The position numbers and the translations under genes are program-made. A DNA stretch of 64,000 nucleotides from Vulcanimicrobiota bacterium (GTDB taxonomy: Bacteria > Vulcanimicrobiota > Vulcanimicrobiia > Vulcanimicrobiales > Vulcanimicrobiaceae). Below the pieces are notes generated by a model. That model had not been told where the DNA came from and made no database searches. It saw only the letters and a program-made list of their open reading frames with translations. Where the stretch lies: NCBI GenBank assembly GCA_027459645.1, contig DAIDHQ010000040.1, forward strand, positions 124,001 through 188,000, written 5' to 3'. Of the stretch, positions 29,289-39,536 are shown piece by piece. The number at the start of each line of letters is the position of its first letter. Positions within the stretch are counted from its first letter, which is position 1.

Positions 29289-30296
29289 ATGAAACGCCTC
29301 GGCGCCATCGCCACCATCCTGATCGCTACCGCCCTGACCACGCTGCCCGCCCTTGCGGCGCAGTTCGTCCAGGACGGCGCGGGCATGTTTTCCAGCGGTG
29401 CGGTGAGCACGCTCGATCAGCGGATCGGTGCGTTCAACCAACAGACCGGCAAACAAATCGTCGTCGTCACCGTCCCCTCGTTGAACGGCGAATCGCTGCA
29501 GCAAGCCGCGCACACGGTCTTCTCGCAGCAGCAGATCAACGGCATCCTGATCTTCATCTCGAAGGGCGATCGCGAAGATATCTTCGTTCCCGGAACGGCG
29601 ACCGCGCAGTTCTTTCCGCCATCGACGCTGACGTCGATCCGTCAAACGATGGAGTCGCAATTCAAAGCCGGCAACTTCGACGACGGCATTACCGGCGCGG
29701 TGAATTCGATCTTCAACATCTTCCGCGCACATCTCAATAGCGCGCCGGGCGCGACGCGCCCCTACAACTATCCCGCGACGCAGAGGACTGCCGTCGCAAC
29801 GTCGCGAGGGGCACATATTTCGATGTTCTGGTGGATCATCATCATCGTGATCGGATTCTTGGTACTCCGATCGGTCATGCGCGCAATGTCGGGCCCGCGG
29901 TACGGACCGCCGGGTGCACCTGGCGGCCCGGTCGCCCCCGGCGCACCGGGCGCGCCCGGCTACGGTGGCTACGGCCCGGGCTATTACGGCGGTGGCGGCG
30001 GCGGATTCTGGAGCGGTTTGCTCGGCGGCCTCGGCGGCGCATGGCTCGGCAACGAACTCTTCAATCGCGGCGGGACGCAAATCATCGATCCGACGACCGG
30101 CGCGCTTTCCCAAGGCGTCGATCAAGGCGGATCGTGGGGTGCCCCCGATGCCGGCGGCTGGGGGAACGACGCGGGCCAAGCCGACATGGGCGGTGCCAGC
30201 GGCGGCGACTTCAGCGGCGGCGGCTTCGGTGACTCCGGAGGCTTCGGCGGAGGCGGCGATTTCGGCGGCGGAGGCGACTCCGGCGGCGGCTGGTAG
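29289..30296 (+). CDS. TPM domain (YgcG/Psb32-like) protein with Gly-rich C-terminus
   Basis: FVQDGAGMFSSGAVSTLDQRIGAFNQQTGKQIVVVTVPSLNGESLQQAA; TM; GGGGGFWSGLLGG...GGGGDSGGGW. Confidence 0.85.
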   Translation: MKRLGAIATILIATALTTLPALAAQFVQDGAGMFSSGAVSTLDQRIGAFNQQTGKQIVVVTVPSLNGESLQQAAHTVFSQQQINGILIFISKGDREDIFVPGTATAQFFPPSTLTSIRQTMESQFKAGNFDDGITGAVNSIFNIFRAHLNSAPGATRPYNYPATQRTAVATSRGAHISMFWWIIIIVIGFLVLRSVMRAMSGPRYGPPGAPGGPVAPGAPGAPGYGGYGPGYYGGGGGGFWSGLLGGLGGAWLGNELFNRGGTQIIDPTTGALSQGVDQGGSWGAPDAGGWGNDAGQADMGGASGGDFSGGGFGDSGGFGGGGDFGGGGDSGGGW

Positions 30297-30304
30297 CACA
30301 GTCC

Positions 30305-30390
30305 TGTCATCCTGAGCGGAGCGAGTGAAACGAGCGCAGTCGAAGGATCGCAACGCGTGTCGCGCTTCGACAAGCTCGGCGTGACACGTG
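30305..30390. repeat. Second, degenerate copy of the 23394-type palindromic repeat
   Basis: TGTCATCCTGAGCG (30305-30318) and AGTCGAAGGATCG (30338-30350) identical to the first copy; right side diverged (CTTCGACAAGCTCGGCGTGACA). Confidence 0.7.
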
Positions 30391-30414
30391 CATGTTCAGC
30401 GTGAGGCGAGTACG

Positions 30415-30924
30415 CTAGCAGGTTGCGTCATATTCAACGGCGCCGACGTCCTCGTACCGGATGTAGCGCGGTCGCGCGAGGCGCGTCGAGGTTTTCGGCC
30501 CGATCTCGACCGTGTCGACCAAAACGCCGACGGCGCTCGGCGACTTGACCGCACACGAGCGGCAGATCAAATAGCCGTCGCGATCGTAGATGTCGAATGG
30601 GAAACGTGCGTTAACGAAAAGTGACGTCCATCTCGTCGGAACGCTTCCACGGAAGAGCGCGCTGATCGGTGCGGCCGGGGTGAATTGCGGTTTGCCAAGC
30701 GTCGTATAGCCGGCGATGACGTCGGGCGCCACGAAGATGGGGCGGCACGCGTTTTTTTCGTCGGCGCGGACGGCGAGAAAGTCCTTAGAGACGACCAGTA
30801 GCGTCTGTGGCCCCACGATGATATTCTTCACCAGCCGCGCGTGCAGCTGGAGCGTCACGTTGCCGCCGATGTGCGATTGCAGTGCCGACGTGACCGCGAT
30901 GGCGAAGACGAAGATCAGGTGCAC
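30415..30924 (-). CDS. Hypothetical protein
   Basis: 169 aa, N-terminal hydrophobic segment; no family recognised. Confidence 0.5.
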   Translation of the reverse strand: MHLIFVFAIAVTSALQSHIGGNVTLQLHARLVKNIIVGPQTLLVVSKDFLAVRADEKNACRPIFVAPDVIAGYTTLGKPQFTPAAPISALFRGSVPTRWTSLFVNARFPFDIYDRDGYLICRSCAVKSPSAVGVLVDTVEIGPKTSTRLARPRYIRYEDVGAVEYDATC

Positions 30925-30963
30925 GCGAAAGGCCCTCCTTCGCTAACCGCGTAAATCCGACGG

Positions 30964-33900
30964 ATGCGACGTTTTCTATTCGGGCTGCTTTGCGCCGCCG
31001 TAGTAAGTACCTGCGTTCCCGTGCAGGCCGCCGCCCCCGCGCACGTCGATCCCGCCGCACTCAACGCGCTCTCGTGGCGGCTCATCGGCCCCTTCCGCGG
31101 AGGCCGCGCGCTCGCCGTCACCGGCGTTCCGGGGCATCCCGAACGCTATTATTTCGGAGCCGTGGATGGCGGCGTCTGGGAGAGCGACAACGCCGGCCGC
31201 ACCTGGAATCCAATCTTCGACGCCGAGCACGTCGGTTCGATCGGTGCGATCGCGGTCGCGCCCAGCAACCCGAACGTGATCTACGTCGGCAGCGGTGAGG
31301 CCGACATGCGCTCGGACATCGCCTACGGAAACGGCATGTACAAGTCGACCGACGGCGGCAAGACGTGGTCGCACATCGGGCTCGACGACACGATGCAAAT
31401 CGGATCGATCGTCGTCGATCCGACCAACGCGGATATCGCCTACGTCGCAGCACTCGGACACGCCTACGGACCGAACGCCATGCGCGGCGTCTTTAAGACG
31501 ACCGACGGCGGCAAGACGTGGACGAAGGTGCTCTACAAAAACGCGAACACCGGTGCGATCGATCTTTCGATCGATCCGCAACATCCCGAAACGATCTACG
31601 CCGCACTCTGGCAGACGCGCCGTCCGCCGTGGAACATCTACCCGCCGTCGAACGGCCCCGGCAGCGGACTCTACAAATCGACCGACGGCGGTAAAACGTG
31701 GTCGCAACTGACGAACGGTTTGCCGAAGCACGTCGGACGCATCGGCGTTGCCGTCGCACCGTCGCAACCGTCGACCGTCTACGCGCAAGTCGATACGCCG
31801 ACGAACGTTGCAACCGGCGGCCTCTACCGCTCCGACGATGCCGGCGCAACTTGGACGCACGTGAACGGCGGCAAGAAGCAGGTTCGCTTGTGGGAACGCG
31901 GTTGGTATTTCGGCGGCGTCACGGTCGATCCGAAAAATGCGAACGTCGTCTATCTGATGGACACGGCAACGTACCGATCCAACGACGGCGGCAAGACGTT
32001 CGTTGCGATCAAAGGCTCGCCGGGCGGCGACGACTATCACGCGCTGTGGATCAATCCGAACGATCCTTCGCACATGATTCTCGGCGGCGACCAAGGCGTC
32101 GTCGTTTCGGTCGATAACGCAAAGACGTGGAGTTCGTGGTACAACCAGCCGACGGGGCAGTTCTACCACGTCGCCACCGACGGGAAATTTTTCTACCACG
32201 TCTACGGCGCGCAGCAAGATTCCGGCGCCGAGGACGTCGCATCGCAGAGCATTCATCAAAACATCACCGCGCTAAACTGGCGTCCCATCGACGTCGGCGG
32301 TGAAAACGGCTATGTCGCGCCCGACCCGGCACACCCGGGCTACGTGTACGGCGGCAGCGATACCGTTACGTACGAGCAGATCAAGACCGGTTGGGAGCGC
32401 TCGATCGATCCGCAAACGGCATACACGACGAGCGTGTGGCGGCACGTGTGGACGCTGCCGCTGGTCTATTCTCGAATCGACAACGCCGTGTATACGGCGC
32501 GCCAAGAGATTTTTCGCTCCACCGACCGCGGAAGTTCGTGGAAGATCATCAGTCCCGATCTCACGCGCGGCGCGGGGGAAAATCGTCCCTCCAATCTGGA
32601 CCCGGCGACGCTCGCAGATTCCAGCGGCTTGCCGCGCCGCGGCGTCGTATACGCGCTCGCACCGTCGCAGCGTCAACGCGGCTTGATCTGGGCGGGCACC
32701 GACGACGGCAAGATTTGGATCACGCGCAACGGCGGCAAGCACTGGAGCGATGTGACGCCCAAGGCGTTGACCGCGTGGAGCAAGGTCGGCGTCATCGAGG
32801 CCTCGCATTTCGATACGAACACGGCCTACGCCGCGATCGATCGGCATCGCCTCAACGATTACAAGCCGTACATCTATGCAACGCACGACGGCGGTCGTAC
32901 CTGGTCGCCGATCGCAAGCGGCATCCCGAACGGCGCGTTCGTCAACGTCGTACGCGAAGATCCGACCGTTCGCGGATTGCTCTATGCGGGAACCGAACTT
33001 GGAATGTACGTCTCGTTCGACGACGGCGCACATTGGCAATCGTTGCAACGCAATCTTCCGGTTACATCGATTCGAGACATCGACGTGCACGGTAACGATC
33101 TCGTCGTAGCCACGCACGGCCGCGCGTTCTGGATCATGGACGACGTCGCGCCGCTGCGCCAGCTGGCGCAAGCGTCGATCACGACGAACCATCTGTTTGC
33201 ACCGCCGGTCACCTACCGCGCGCGACGCGCGGGCGGCGTCGGCGGAGGCATCGCCGATGAAGGTACGCCGATCCAGCCCGACGATCCCCAAGCGCCGAAT
33301 CCGCCGCTCGGCATGTACATCGACTACTATCTTGCGCGCGCCGCATCGACGCCGGTCGTCATCGATATTCTCGATGCATCCGGACATTCGGTACGCCGTT
33401 TTTCGAGCGCCGATAAAATCCAAGCGCCCGATCCGTCGAAAGCCGACGTCGCGCCACGCTGGCTCGTGACGCCGCCGGCCGTAGCGACCGGCGCCGGCTC
33501 GCATCGCTTCGTGTGGGATTTCACGACCCGGCACGACGGCGGTCCGCTCGCCCCGCCGGGACGCTACACCATTCGTCTCACCGTCGACGGCAAGACCTAT
33601 CAACAGACGGCAACGTTGCGGCGGGATCCGCGCATCAACGTGACCGACGCACAACTTCGCGAGCAGTACGCGCTAGCCAGTGCGATCGAAGATCGTCTGG
33701 CGCAGATCGCCGCGGCGCGCAAGCGCGCCCAAGCGCTGCTCGAGGGCGGCAAGCTCTCCGCCGCGCAAGCAAAGCACGTGCGCGTCGACGTTCTCGGCGA
33801 ATCGTCGGGCGGTAATCCCGACAACTCCGTCGGTTCACCGGTCGTGCGTTTTGACACGCTGCGCGCGTTGGATAATGCCTTCTCCGGGCTGGAATACGCG

Positions 33901-34020
33901 GTCGAGAGCGCGGATGCGCCCCCGACCGCCGATCAACGCACGGCGTACGGCAAACTGCAGAAGATGCTCAATGGGACCCTGGCGCGGCTGAATCGTACCA
34001 GCGCGAAAGGTCGGCCTTGA
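30964..34020 (+). CDS. Sortilin/BNR (Asp-box) repeat beta-propeller secreted protein
   Basis: Signal peptide; many S-x-D-x-G-x-T-W-type repeats (STDGGKTWSHI, TTDGGKTWTKV, STDGGKTWSQL, THDGGRTWSPI and others). Confidence 0.88.
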   Translation: MRRFLFGLLCAAVVSTCVPVQAAAPAHVDPAALNALSWRLIGPFRGGRALAVTGVPGHPERYYFGAVDGGVWESDNAGRTWNPIFDAEHVGSIGAIAVAPSNPNVIYVGSGEADMRSDIAYGNGMYKSTDGGKTWSHIGLDDTMQIGSIVVDPTNADIAYVAALGHAYGPNAMRGVFKTTDGGKTWTKVLYKNANTGAIDLSIDPQHPETIYAALWQTRRPPWNIYPPSNGPGSGLYKSTDGGKTWSQLTNGLPKHVGRIGVAVAPSQPSTVYAQVDTPTNVATGGLYRSDDAGATWTHVNGGKKQVRLWERGWYFGGVTVDPKNANVVYLMDTATYRSNDGGKTFVAIKGSPGGDDYHALWINPNDPSHMILGGDQGVVVSVDNAKTWSSWYNQPTGQFYHVATDGKFFYHVYGAQQDSGAEDVASQSIHQNITALNWRPIDVGGENGYVAPDPAHPGYVYGGSDTVTYEQIKTGWERSIDPQTAYTTSVWRHVWTLPLVYSRIDNAVYTARQEIFRSTDRGSSWKIISPDLTRGAGENRPSNLDPATLADSSGLPRRGVVYALAPSQRQRGLIWAGTDDGKIWITRNGGKHWSDVTPKALTAWSKVGVIEASHFDTNTAYAAIDRHRLNDYKPYIYATHDGGRTWSPIASGIPNGAFVNVVREDPTVRGLLYAGTELGMYVSFDDGAHWQSLQRNLPVTSIRDIDVHGNDLVVATHGRAFWIMDDVAPLRQLAQASITTNHLFAPPVTYRARRAGGVGGGIADEGTPIQPDDPQAPNPPLGMYIDYYLARAASTPVVIDILDASGHSVRRFSSADKIQAPDPSKADVAPRWLVTPPAVATGAGSHRFVWDFTTRHDGGPLAPPGRYTIRLTVDGKTYQQTATLRRDPRINVTDAQLREQYALASAIEDRLAQIAAARKRAQALLEGGKLSAAQAKHVRVDVLGESSGGNPDNSVGSPVVRFDTLRALDNAFSGLEYAVESADAPPTADQRTAYGKLQKMLNGTLARLNRTSAKGRP

Positions 34021-35485
34021 GTTTCGGCAGCGCCGCCGGATTGATATAGATCATGTGCCCTGAAGCGTAGTATCCGTACGTGATATTACGCTGAAGGGCC
34101 GGCGAGAGCCCAAGGTGGCGCAACGTGTAGTCCGTCGCAAAGAACGGCGTTGCGAAATCGTAGTACCCGCTCGCCTGGAAGACTTTCAAATGCGGGTTCT
34201 GCGACATGGCCGTCGCGAGATCCGGCGCGACGTTCGCCGGCGGATCGTTGCCTTGGTGCTTGAAATCCCACCGCGCTCCGAGCGCGCCGTATGCCGTCGG
34301 CCGGTACGGAATTCCCGCATGATAGTGCAGCACGTCGCGCACGTACGCGTTGAACGCCGCCGAGAACGCGCCCGAGAAGCCTACGTCGCTTGCGTCCCAG
34401 TCGATCGTATCGGCCATCGGGTCGATGCTCGCGGTCGTATAGCGCGCATCCAAACGGCCGACGATTTTATTCTCGGGCCGCAGCAGCTCTTTTAAATAGC
34501 GAATGTACGGCACGCGAAGGTGCGATTCGCTCAAAAACGCGCTCGGCAATCCCATATAGTCGTGGAGGCGCGCGACGTCGGCGTTGAACTCGGCCTGCGG
34601 CAGGTTCGCGCCGAGCGCGAGATCGTGCAGGTACGTCGTCGAAGCGAAAGTTTCGACTTCGTGCATGAACGCCCCAAAGCTCTTGCCGTGCGTGTTGGCC
34701 AAATGATAGTAGTACGCCGTCGCCGCTTCGGTCGGCAGATACAGGACGAAGCTCCAATCGCCGCCTGCGACGGGGCCGGCGCCCAAACCAAAATCGAGGA
34801 TGCTCGATTGCATGACGACGCCGTTCATCGTGACGCCCGCCTGTTGCAACATATTCACGAGCACGGCATCGCGCGTCGTACCGTAACTCTCGCCGTACAG
34901 AAACTTCGGCGACTGCCAGCGGCCGAATTTTCCTAAATACCGCTCGATGAACTGCGTGAAGGCGCGGCCGTCTTCGTCGACGCCCATGAATTGCGCGGGC
35001 TTTCCGGCGCCGATCACGCGGCTGTATCCCGTGTTCGGAGCGTCGATAAAGACCTCGTCCGTCTTATCGAGCAGCGAGTATGGATTGGCCACCAGCTTGT
35101 ACGGAGCTGGACCGCTCGGCACGCCGTTCGGCAGCACCAGATGCACCGGACCGAAGGAGCCCATGTGCAGCCAAATCGTCGAGCTTCCCGGGCCGCCGTT
35201 GTAGAAGAAGGTTACCGGGCGCTTACGCGCGTTCGTTCCGTCCTTTGTATAGGCGACGTAGAAGATCCGCGCGGTGACGGCATTACTCGTCGGGTCGTGC
35301 AGATCGATCGTGCCGGCGCGCGCGGTGTACGCGATGCGCGCGCCGTTTATCCTGATGCTGTGATGCGTCACGCCGTCGGGCGGCGCGCCGGCCGGAGGCT
35401 TCGCCGCCGGATGGTGGGCCGGTGCCGCCGCGAGCAGCATGAGGGCGCCGGCGAGAGCTGCGGCTAAGCGTTGTGTGGTCTTCAT
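33968..35485 (-). CDS. S10 family serine carboxypeptidase-like protein
   Basis: FFYNGGPGSSTIWLHMGSFGPV, FLYGESYGTTRDAVL, ASGHMIYINP. Confidence 0.88.
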   Translation of the reverse strand: MKTTQRLAAALAGALMLLAAAPAHHPAAKPPAGAPPDGVTHHSIRINGARIAYTARAGTIDLHDPTSNAVTARIFYVAYTKDGTNARKRPVTFFYNGGPGSSTIWLHMGSFGPVHLVLPNGVPSGPAPYKLVANPYSLLDKTDEVFIDAPNTGYSRVIGAGKPAQFMGVDEDGRAFTQFIERYLGKFGRWQSPKFLYGESYGTTRDAVLVNMLQQAGVTMNGVVMQSSILDFGLGAGPVAGGDWSFVLYLPTEAATAYYYHLANTHGKSFGAFMHEVETFASTTYLHDLALGANLPQAEFNADVARLHDYMGLPSAFLSESHLRVPYIRYLKELLRPENKIVGRLDARYTTASIDPMADTIDWDASDVGFSGAFSAAFNAYVRDVLHYHAGIPYRPTAYGALGARWDFKHQGNDPPANVAPDLATAMSQNPHLKVFQASGYYDFATPFFATDYTLRHLGLSPALQRNITYGYYASGHMIYINPAALPKLKADLSRWYDSAAPGSH

Positions 35486-35486
35486 G

Positions 35487-36986
35487 CTATTTCCCGAGCG
35501 CGCTGTCGTACCAGCGCGCGAGATCGGCCTTGTATTGCGCAAGCGCCGGAGTGCTGAGATAAATCATGTGGCCCGACTGATAAAAGCCGAAGGTGATGTT
35601 GTTTTGCAGCGCGTGCGCGAGTTGTAAATGCTCGAGCGTGTACTGCGTGGCGAAGAACGGCGTCGCAAAGTCGTAGTAGCCGTTCGCCGAAAAGACCCGG
35701 AAGTTCGGATGCTGGTTCATCGCGTCGGCCAGATCGACCGCAACGTTGGTCGGATAGCGCCCGTTGTGCGAGAAATCCCAGGAGCTACCGTTAGCGTAGA
35801 TGATGCCGTAGATGTTCGCGCGGTAGCGAAGCGGCGGATTGTATTTGAGATCCTGACGGATGTATTCGTTGACAGCAGCCGTATAGGCACCGTCGATGGA
35901 GGAATCGGTGGGATCCCACGGCGGCCCTTCGTAACTGGAACGGTCCGTGGTGTGCGTCGTATAGCGCGAGTCCAGGCGCCCGAAGACCAGTCCCCGGTCG
36001 CGCAGTAACTCCGATTGGTAGCGGTTATACGGAATGCGCAGGTTCGACTCGCGAACGTAACTCTGCGGAATGCCGAGATATTGGCTGAGCTTGCGCACGA
36101 CGTCGTCCTTTTCCGATGCCGGAACGTTGTCGCCGCGGTAGAGCGCGTCGAGATACTCCCCGAGCGCGAACGTTCGCACCTGATCCACGAAGGTCGCGAC
36201 ATCCGAGGGTGCATTTTGCGCGCGATGATGGTACCACGCGGTCGCCGCCTCGGTTGGAAGGTAGAGCGCGTACGCCCAGTCACCGCCTCCGATGGGCGCG
36301 CCGTTGTTGAAGTCCAGACCGAAATTCAAAATCGACGATTGCAGCACCACCCCGTTGAGCGCAATGCCGTGATTGAACAGCCAATCCGAAAGCGCCGCCG
36401 AACGCGTCGTGCCGTAGCTTTCGCCGAATAAAAACTTCGGCGAGTTCCAGCGGCCGTACGTCGAGATATACCGCGTGATAAACTGTCCGAATGCCGCGAC
36501 GTCTTGATCGACGCCGAAGTACTCTTTATCTTTGCCAGGAAGAATGCGACCGAAGCCGGAGTCCGGCATGTCGATAAAGACGAGATCGCTCTTATCCAGC
36601 AGCGTGTAGGGATTGTCGACGATCCGGTACGGCGGAGGGCCGGTCGGCGTACCGTCGCCTGCGAGAACGCGAACCGGTCCCACCGATCCCATGCGAAGCC
36701 ACATGCTCGAGCTGCCCGGACCGCCGTTGTAGAGGAACGTCACGGGCTGGGTTGCGGGATTGGCACCGTCGACGGTATATGCGGTGTAAAAGACGTCGGC
36801 GGTCTTCATGCCGCGCGCGTCGCTCAAAGCAATCGTGCCGGCACGCGCCGTATAGTGAATCGGGCGTCCGTCGACGGTGATCACGTGAGCGGTCACGGCG
36901 TCGGGAATGGTCGTGAGCGTCGCCGGCGGCGACGGCGGCGGCGCGGGCGCAGCGGCGACCAACGCAAAGAGAACGGCGAGGATCAT
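35487..36986 (-). CDS. S10 family serine carboxypeptidase-like protein (tandem paralogue)
   Basis: FLYNGGPGSSSMWLRMGSVGPV, FLFGESYGTTRSAAL, YQSGHMIYLS. Confidence 0.88.
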   Translation of the reverse strand: MILAVLFALVAAAPAPPPSPPATLTTIPDAVTAHVITVDGRPIHYTARAGTIALSDARGMKTADVFYTAYTVDGANPATQPVTFLYNGGPGSSSMWLRMGSVGPVRVLAGDGTPTGPPPYRIVDNPYTLLDKSDLVFIDMPDSGFGRILPGKDKEYFGVDQDVAAFGQFITRYISTYGRWNSPKFLFGESYGTTRSAALSDWLFNHGIALNGVVLQSSILNFGLDFNNGAPIGGGDWAYALYLPTEAATAWYHHRAQNAPSDVATFVDQVRTFALGEYLDALYRGDNVPASEKDDVVRKLSQYLGIPQSYVRESNLRIPYNRYQSELLRDRGLVFGRLDSRYTTHTTDRSSYEGPPWDPTDSSIDGAYTAAVNEYIRQDLKYNPPLRYRANIYGIIYANGSSWDFSHNGRYPTNVAVDLADAMNQHPNFRVFSANGYYDFATPFFATQYTLEHLQLAHALQNNITFGFYQSGHMIYLSTPALAQYKADLARWYDSALGK

Positions 36987-37023
36987 AGCCCGTTTAGTAT
37001 ACGGGCAACATGTCCGTTACGCT

Positions 37024-37302
37024 TCAGAAGTTTCTCAAAACGGCATCGCGCGCGACCGGCGCATCTTCGGGCGTATAGAGCGTCTCTTCTGCAGAGATTT
37101 CGTTTGGAACGTAGAGCAGGTTCTCATGGCCGTTCGGACAGACGATCGCAGCTGCCATCTCGTCGGGCGGCTCGCTTTCCGAGAAGTTTATCGCCTCGCC
37201 GCGCTCGTCGACCACGAAGGACCGCGCGCCGGCCTGCGCGAGCAGCACGTTGCACTGCCCGCAGCGCAGCTCACGAAGATGAACGAGAGAGAGAAACGGC
37301 AT
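37024..37302 (-). CDS. Small hypothetical protein with Cys-x2-Cys motif
   Basis: LRCGQCNVLL...AIVCPNGHENLLYVPNEI; overlaps the padR-like gene. Confidence 0.55.
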   Translation of the reverse strand: MPFLSLVHLRELRCGQCNVLLAQAGARSFVVDERGEAINFSESEPPDEMAAAIVCPNGHENLLYVPNEISAEETLYTPEDAPVARDAVLRNF

Positions 37303-37684
37303 GCTCGGGTTCGTAGAGTTCGTGCTTCAAGCGGCCGACGGCGCGTTCGATCGACTCCAGATACGGCAGCATCGATCCCTTGATGCGCTTGAGCCGCTCG
37401 TCTCCCTCGGGCGTGATCGAATACACGCGTCGCGAGCGCTTCGTGGGATGATCCCACGAAGCGGTGACAAACCCGCGCTCTTCGAGCCGCCGCAGCAATG
37501 GGTAGATCTTGTTGGTATTGACGGCAACGAGATCGCCGCAGATCGTTTCGATCCGCTGCATCAAGCCGTATCCGTGGTCGGGCTGCTCCTTGATCAAATG
37601 CAAGAGCAACACGGGAAAGAGGGTCTTGCTCTTGATTGGCCCGCGAAGAACTTCGTCGACGCGACGGCTGCTCGCTGCTGCCAT
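37271..37684 (-). CDS. PadR-family transcriptional regulator
   Basis: FPVLLLHLIKEQPDHGYGLMQRI...NTNKIYPLLRRLEERGFVTASW...RVYSITPEGDERL. Confidence 0.88.
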   Translation of the reverse strand: MAAASSRRVDEVLRGPIKSKTLFPVLLLHLIKEQPDHGYGLMQRIETICGDLVAVNTNKIYPLLRRLEERGFVTASWDHPTKRSRRVYSITPEGDERLKRIKGSMLPYLESIERAVGRLKHELYEPEHAVSLSRSSS

Positions 37685-37691
37685 CGTGCGG

Positions 37692-39497
37692 CTAGGCAAC
37701 GCCGTGCGCGTGGAGATCGACGGCATAAGCATCGTCGATCGCCTGCTTATAATTTTGCTCGACCACCCGCCGCTTGATCTTCATCGACGGCGACAATTCG
37801 CCGCTCTCGACCGTGAACTCGTGCGGGATGACGATAATGCGCCGGATCTGCTCGTAGCTCGCAAGATCGGCCGTTTGCTTGCGCACTTCGTTCGTCATGA
37901 ACTGGCGCACGTCGTCGCGTTTTACGAGTTCTTCGGGCGCGAGCGACGGCAGCGACAATTCGGCGCGCAACGGTTCCCAGTTCGGCGCGATCAGGGCCGC
38001 GGGATGCGGACGCCCGTCGCCGACGACCATCGCTTGCGCGACGAACATCGAGCGTTTGATCGAACTCTCGACGCGTGCGGGCGCGACGAACTTTCCGGTT
38101 GCGGTCTTAAAGACTTCTTTCTTGCGATCGGTGATGCGCAGGAATCCGTCGGCATCGACCTCGCCGATGTCGCCGGTGTGAAACCAACCGCCCTCGAGCG
38201 CAACCCTGGTCGCTTCTTCATCGTGATAGTACCCCATCATGATGTTGCGGCCGCGTGCGAGCACTTCACCATCTGGCGCAATCTGCACTTCGCACCCCGG
38301 GATTGGAAGCCCGACGGCACCGTAGCGGTTCGCGCGATGCGTGCTCGTCGTAATGACGGGCGAGGTTTCCGTCAACCCGTAGCCTTGCAGGATCGGCACC
38401 CCGATGCCCAGGAACGTCATCGCGACGTCGGTGTGCAACGCCGCACTTCCGCTCAAAAATTGCTGCATGTTGTCCAGTCCCAACACGACGCGCAACTTGT
38501 CGAGCACCAGACGCCTCGCGAGCGCGTACTGCATCGAGAGCGCGGGATTCGCTCCGGCACCGAAGGTTTTTGCAGTCGCGTATTCGCGTCCGATACGCAG
38601 CGCCCACGGCACGAGCTTCGCTTGCAGTCCGCCGTGCGCGAGGGCCTTTGCCTGCACGCCCGCGAGCACGCGATCGAAGATGCGCGGCACCGCCGTCATG
38701 ACGGTGGGACGAATGTCTTGCAAATCGGTAAGCAGGTCGTTTGCATCGTGGCAAATGTGATAGCGCATATTCGCGAGCAGATAGATGTAGACCATCGTGT
38801 GCTCGTAGATATGCGAAAACGGCAGAACCGACACGCAATTCGACCCTTGCCGCATCTCGTCGAGTCCAAATTCGAGCGACGACTGCGCGTCGAAACTCAA
38901 ATTGTCGTGCGAGAGCATGACGCCTTTGGGAACGCCGGTCGTTCCGGACGTGTAGATCAGCACCGCCAGATCGTCCGGCGTGATGCCTTCTTCGTAGGCG
39001 CGCGGCAGTTCGGGATGCGCGGCGCGAATCGCAGCGCCTCGGCGCTCGAACGCTTCGAGCGAATCGTCGCCTTCGACGTCGAAGATCACCGCGTGAGGCA
39101 GCGTCATGCGGGCGTCCTGAAAGCGTGCGAGCGATGCGCGCGTATCGATGAAGAGTAATTTCGAGTCGGAATGCTTGAGGATGTATTCCGTCTGATCGAT
39201 CGCCTGCGTCGGAAAGATCGGTACGACGACGCAACCCGCAAAGAACGTCGCGAAATCGCAGACGACCCAATCCACGCAATCGTGCGCGATGAGCGCCACC
39301 CGGTCGCCTTTTTGCACGCCCGCGTCGCGAATGGCGCACGCGAGGTTTTCCGCGCGTTCCATCAACTGGCCGGTCGAGGTCGCGCGCCACACGCCGCCGC
39401 GGTCGCGTTCGACAAGCGCCTCCGTCCGGGGCAGCGCGAGAGCGCGGCGGATCAAACTCGGCAGCGTCTCTTTGGCGGGAAGCTCGACGGAGGGCAT
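37692..39497 (-). CDS. Long-chain fatty-acid-CoA ligase-like AMP-binding enzyme
   Basis: LIYTSGTTGVPKGVMLSH, QGYGLTETSPVI, GWFHTGDIGEVDADGFLRITDRKKEVFKT. Confidence 0.93.
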   Translation of the reverse strand: MPSVELPAKETLPSLIRRALALPRTEALVERDRGGVWRATSTGQLMERAENLACAIRDAGVQKGDRVALIAHDCVDWVVCDFATFFAGCVVVPIFPTQAIDQTEYILKHSDSKLLFIDTRASLARFQDARMTLPHAVIFDVEGDDSLEAFERRGAAIRAAHPELPRAYEEGITPDDLAVLIYTSGTTGVPKGVMLSHDNLSFDAQSSLEFGLDEMRQGSNCVSVLPFSHIYEHTMVYIYLLANMRYHICHDANDLLTDLQDIRPTVMTAVPRIFDRVLAGVQAKALAHGGLQAKLVPWALRIGREYATAKTFGAGANPALSMQYALARRLVLDKLRVVLGLDNMQQFLSGSAALHTDVAMTFLGIGVPILQGYGLTETSPVITTSTHRANRYGAVGLPIPGCEVQIAPDGEVLARGRNIMMGYYHDEEATRVALEGGWFHTGDIGEVDADGFLRITDRKKEVFKTATGKFVAPARVESSIKRSMFVAQAMVVGDGRPHPAALIAPNWEPLRAELSLPSLAPEELVKRDDVRQFMTNEVRKQTADLASYEQIRRIIVIPHEFTVESGELSPSMKIKRRVVEQNYKQAIDDAYAVDLHAHGVA

Positions 39498-39536
39498 AGG
39501 CGCCGTTTTTCGCCGGGCCGAGGGTTGTTCATTCTA

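Noticed and set aside
30976-33654. Minus-strand ORFs of 427 and 460 aa antisense to the BNR protein
   Set aside because: The repeated Asp-box codons on the plus strand generate the open antisense frame; no independent motifs.
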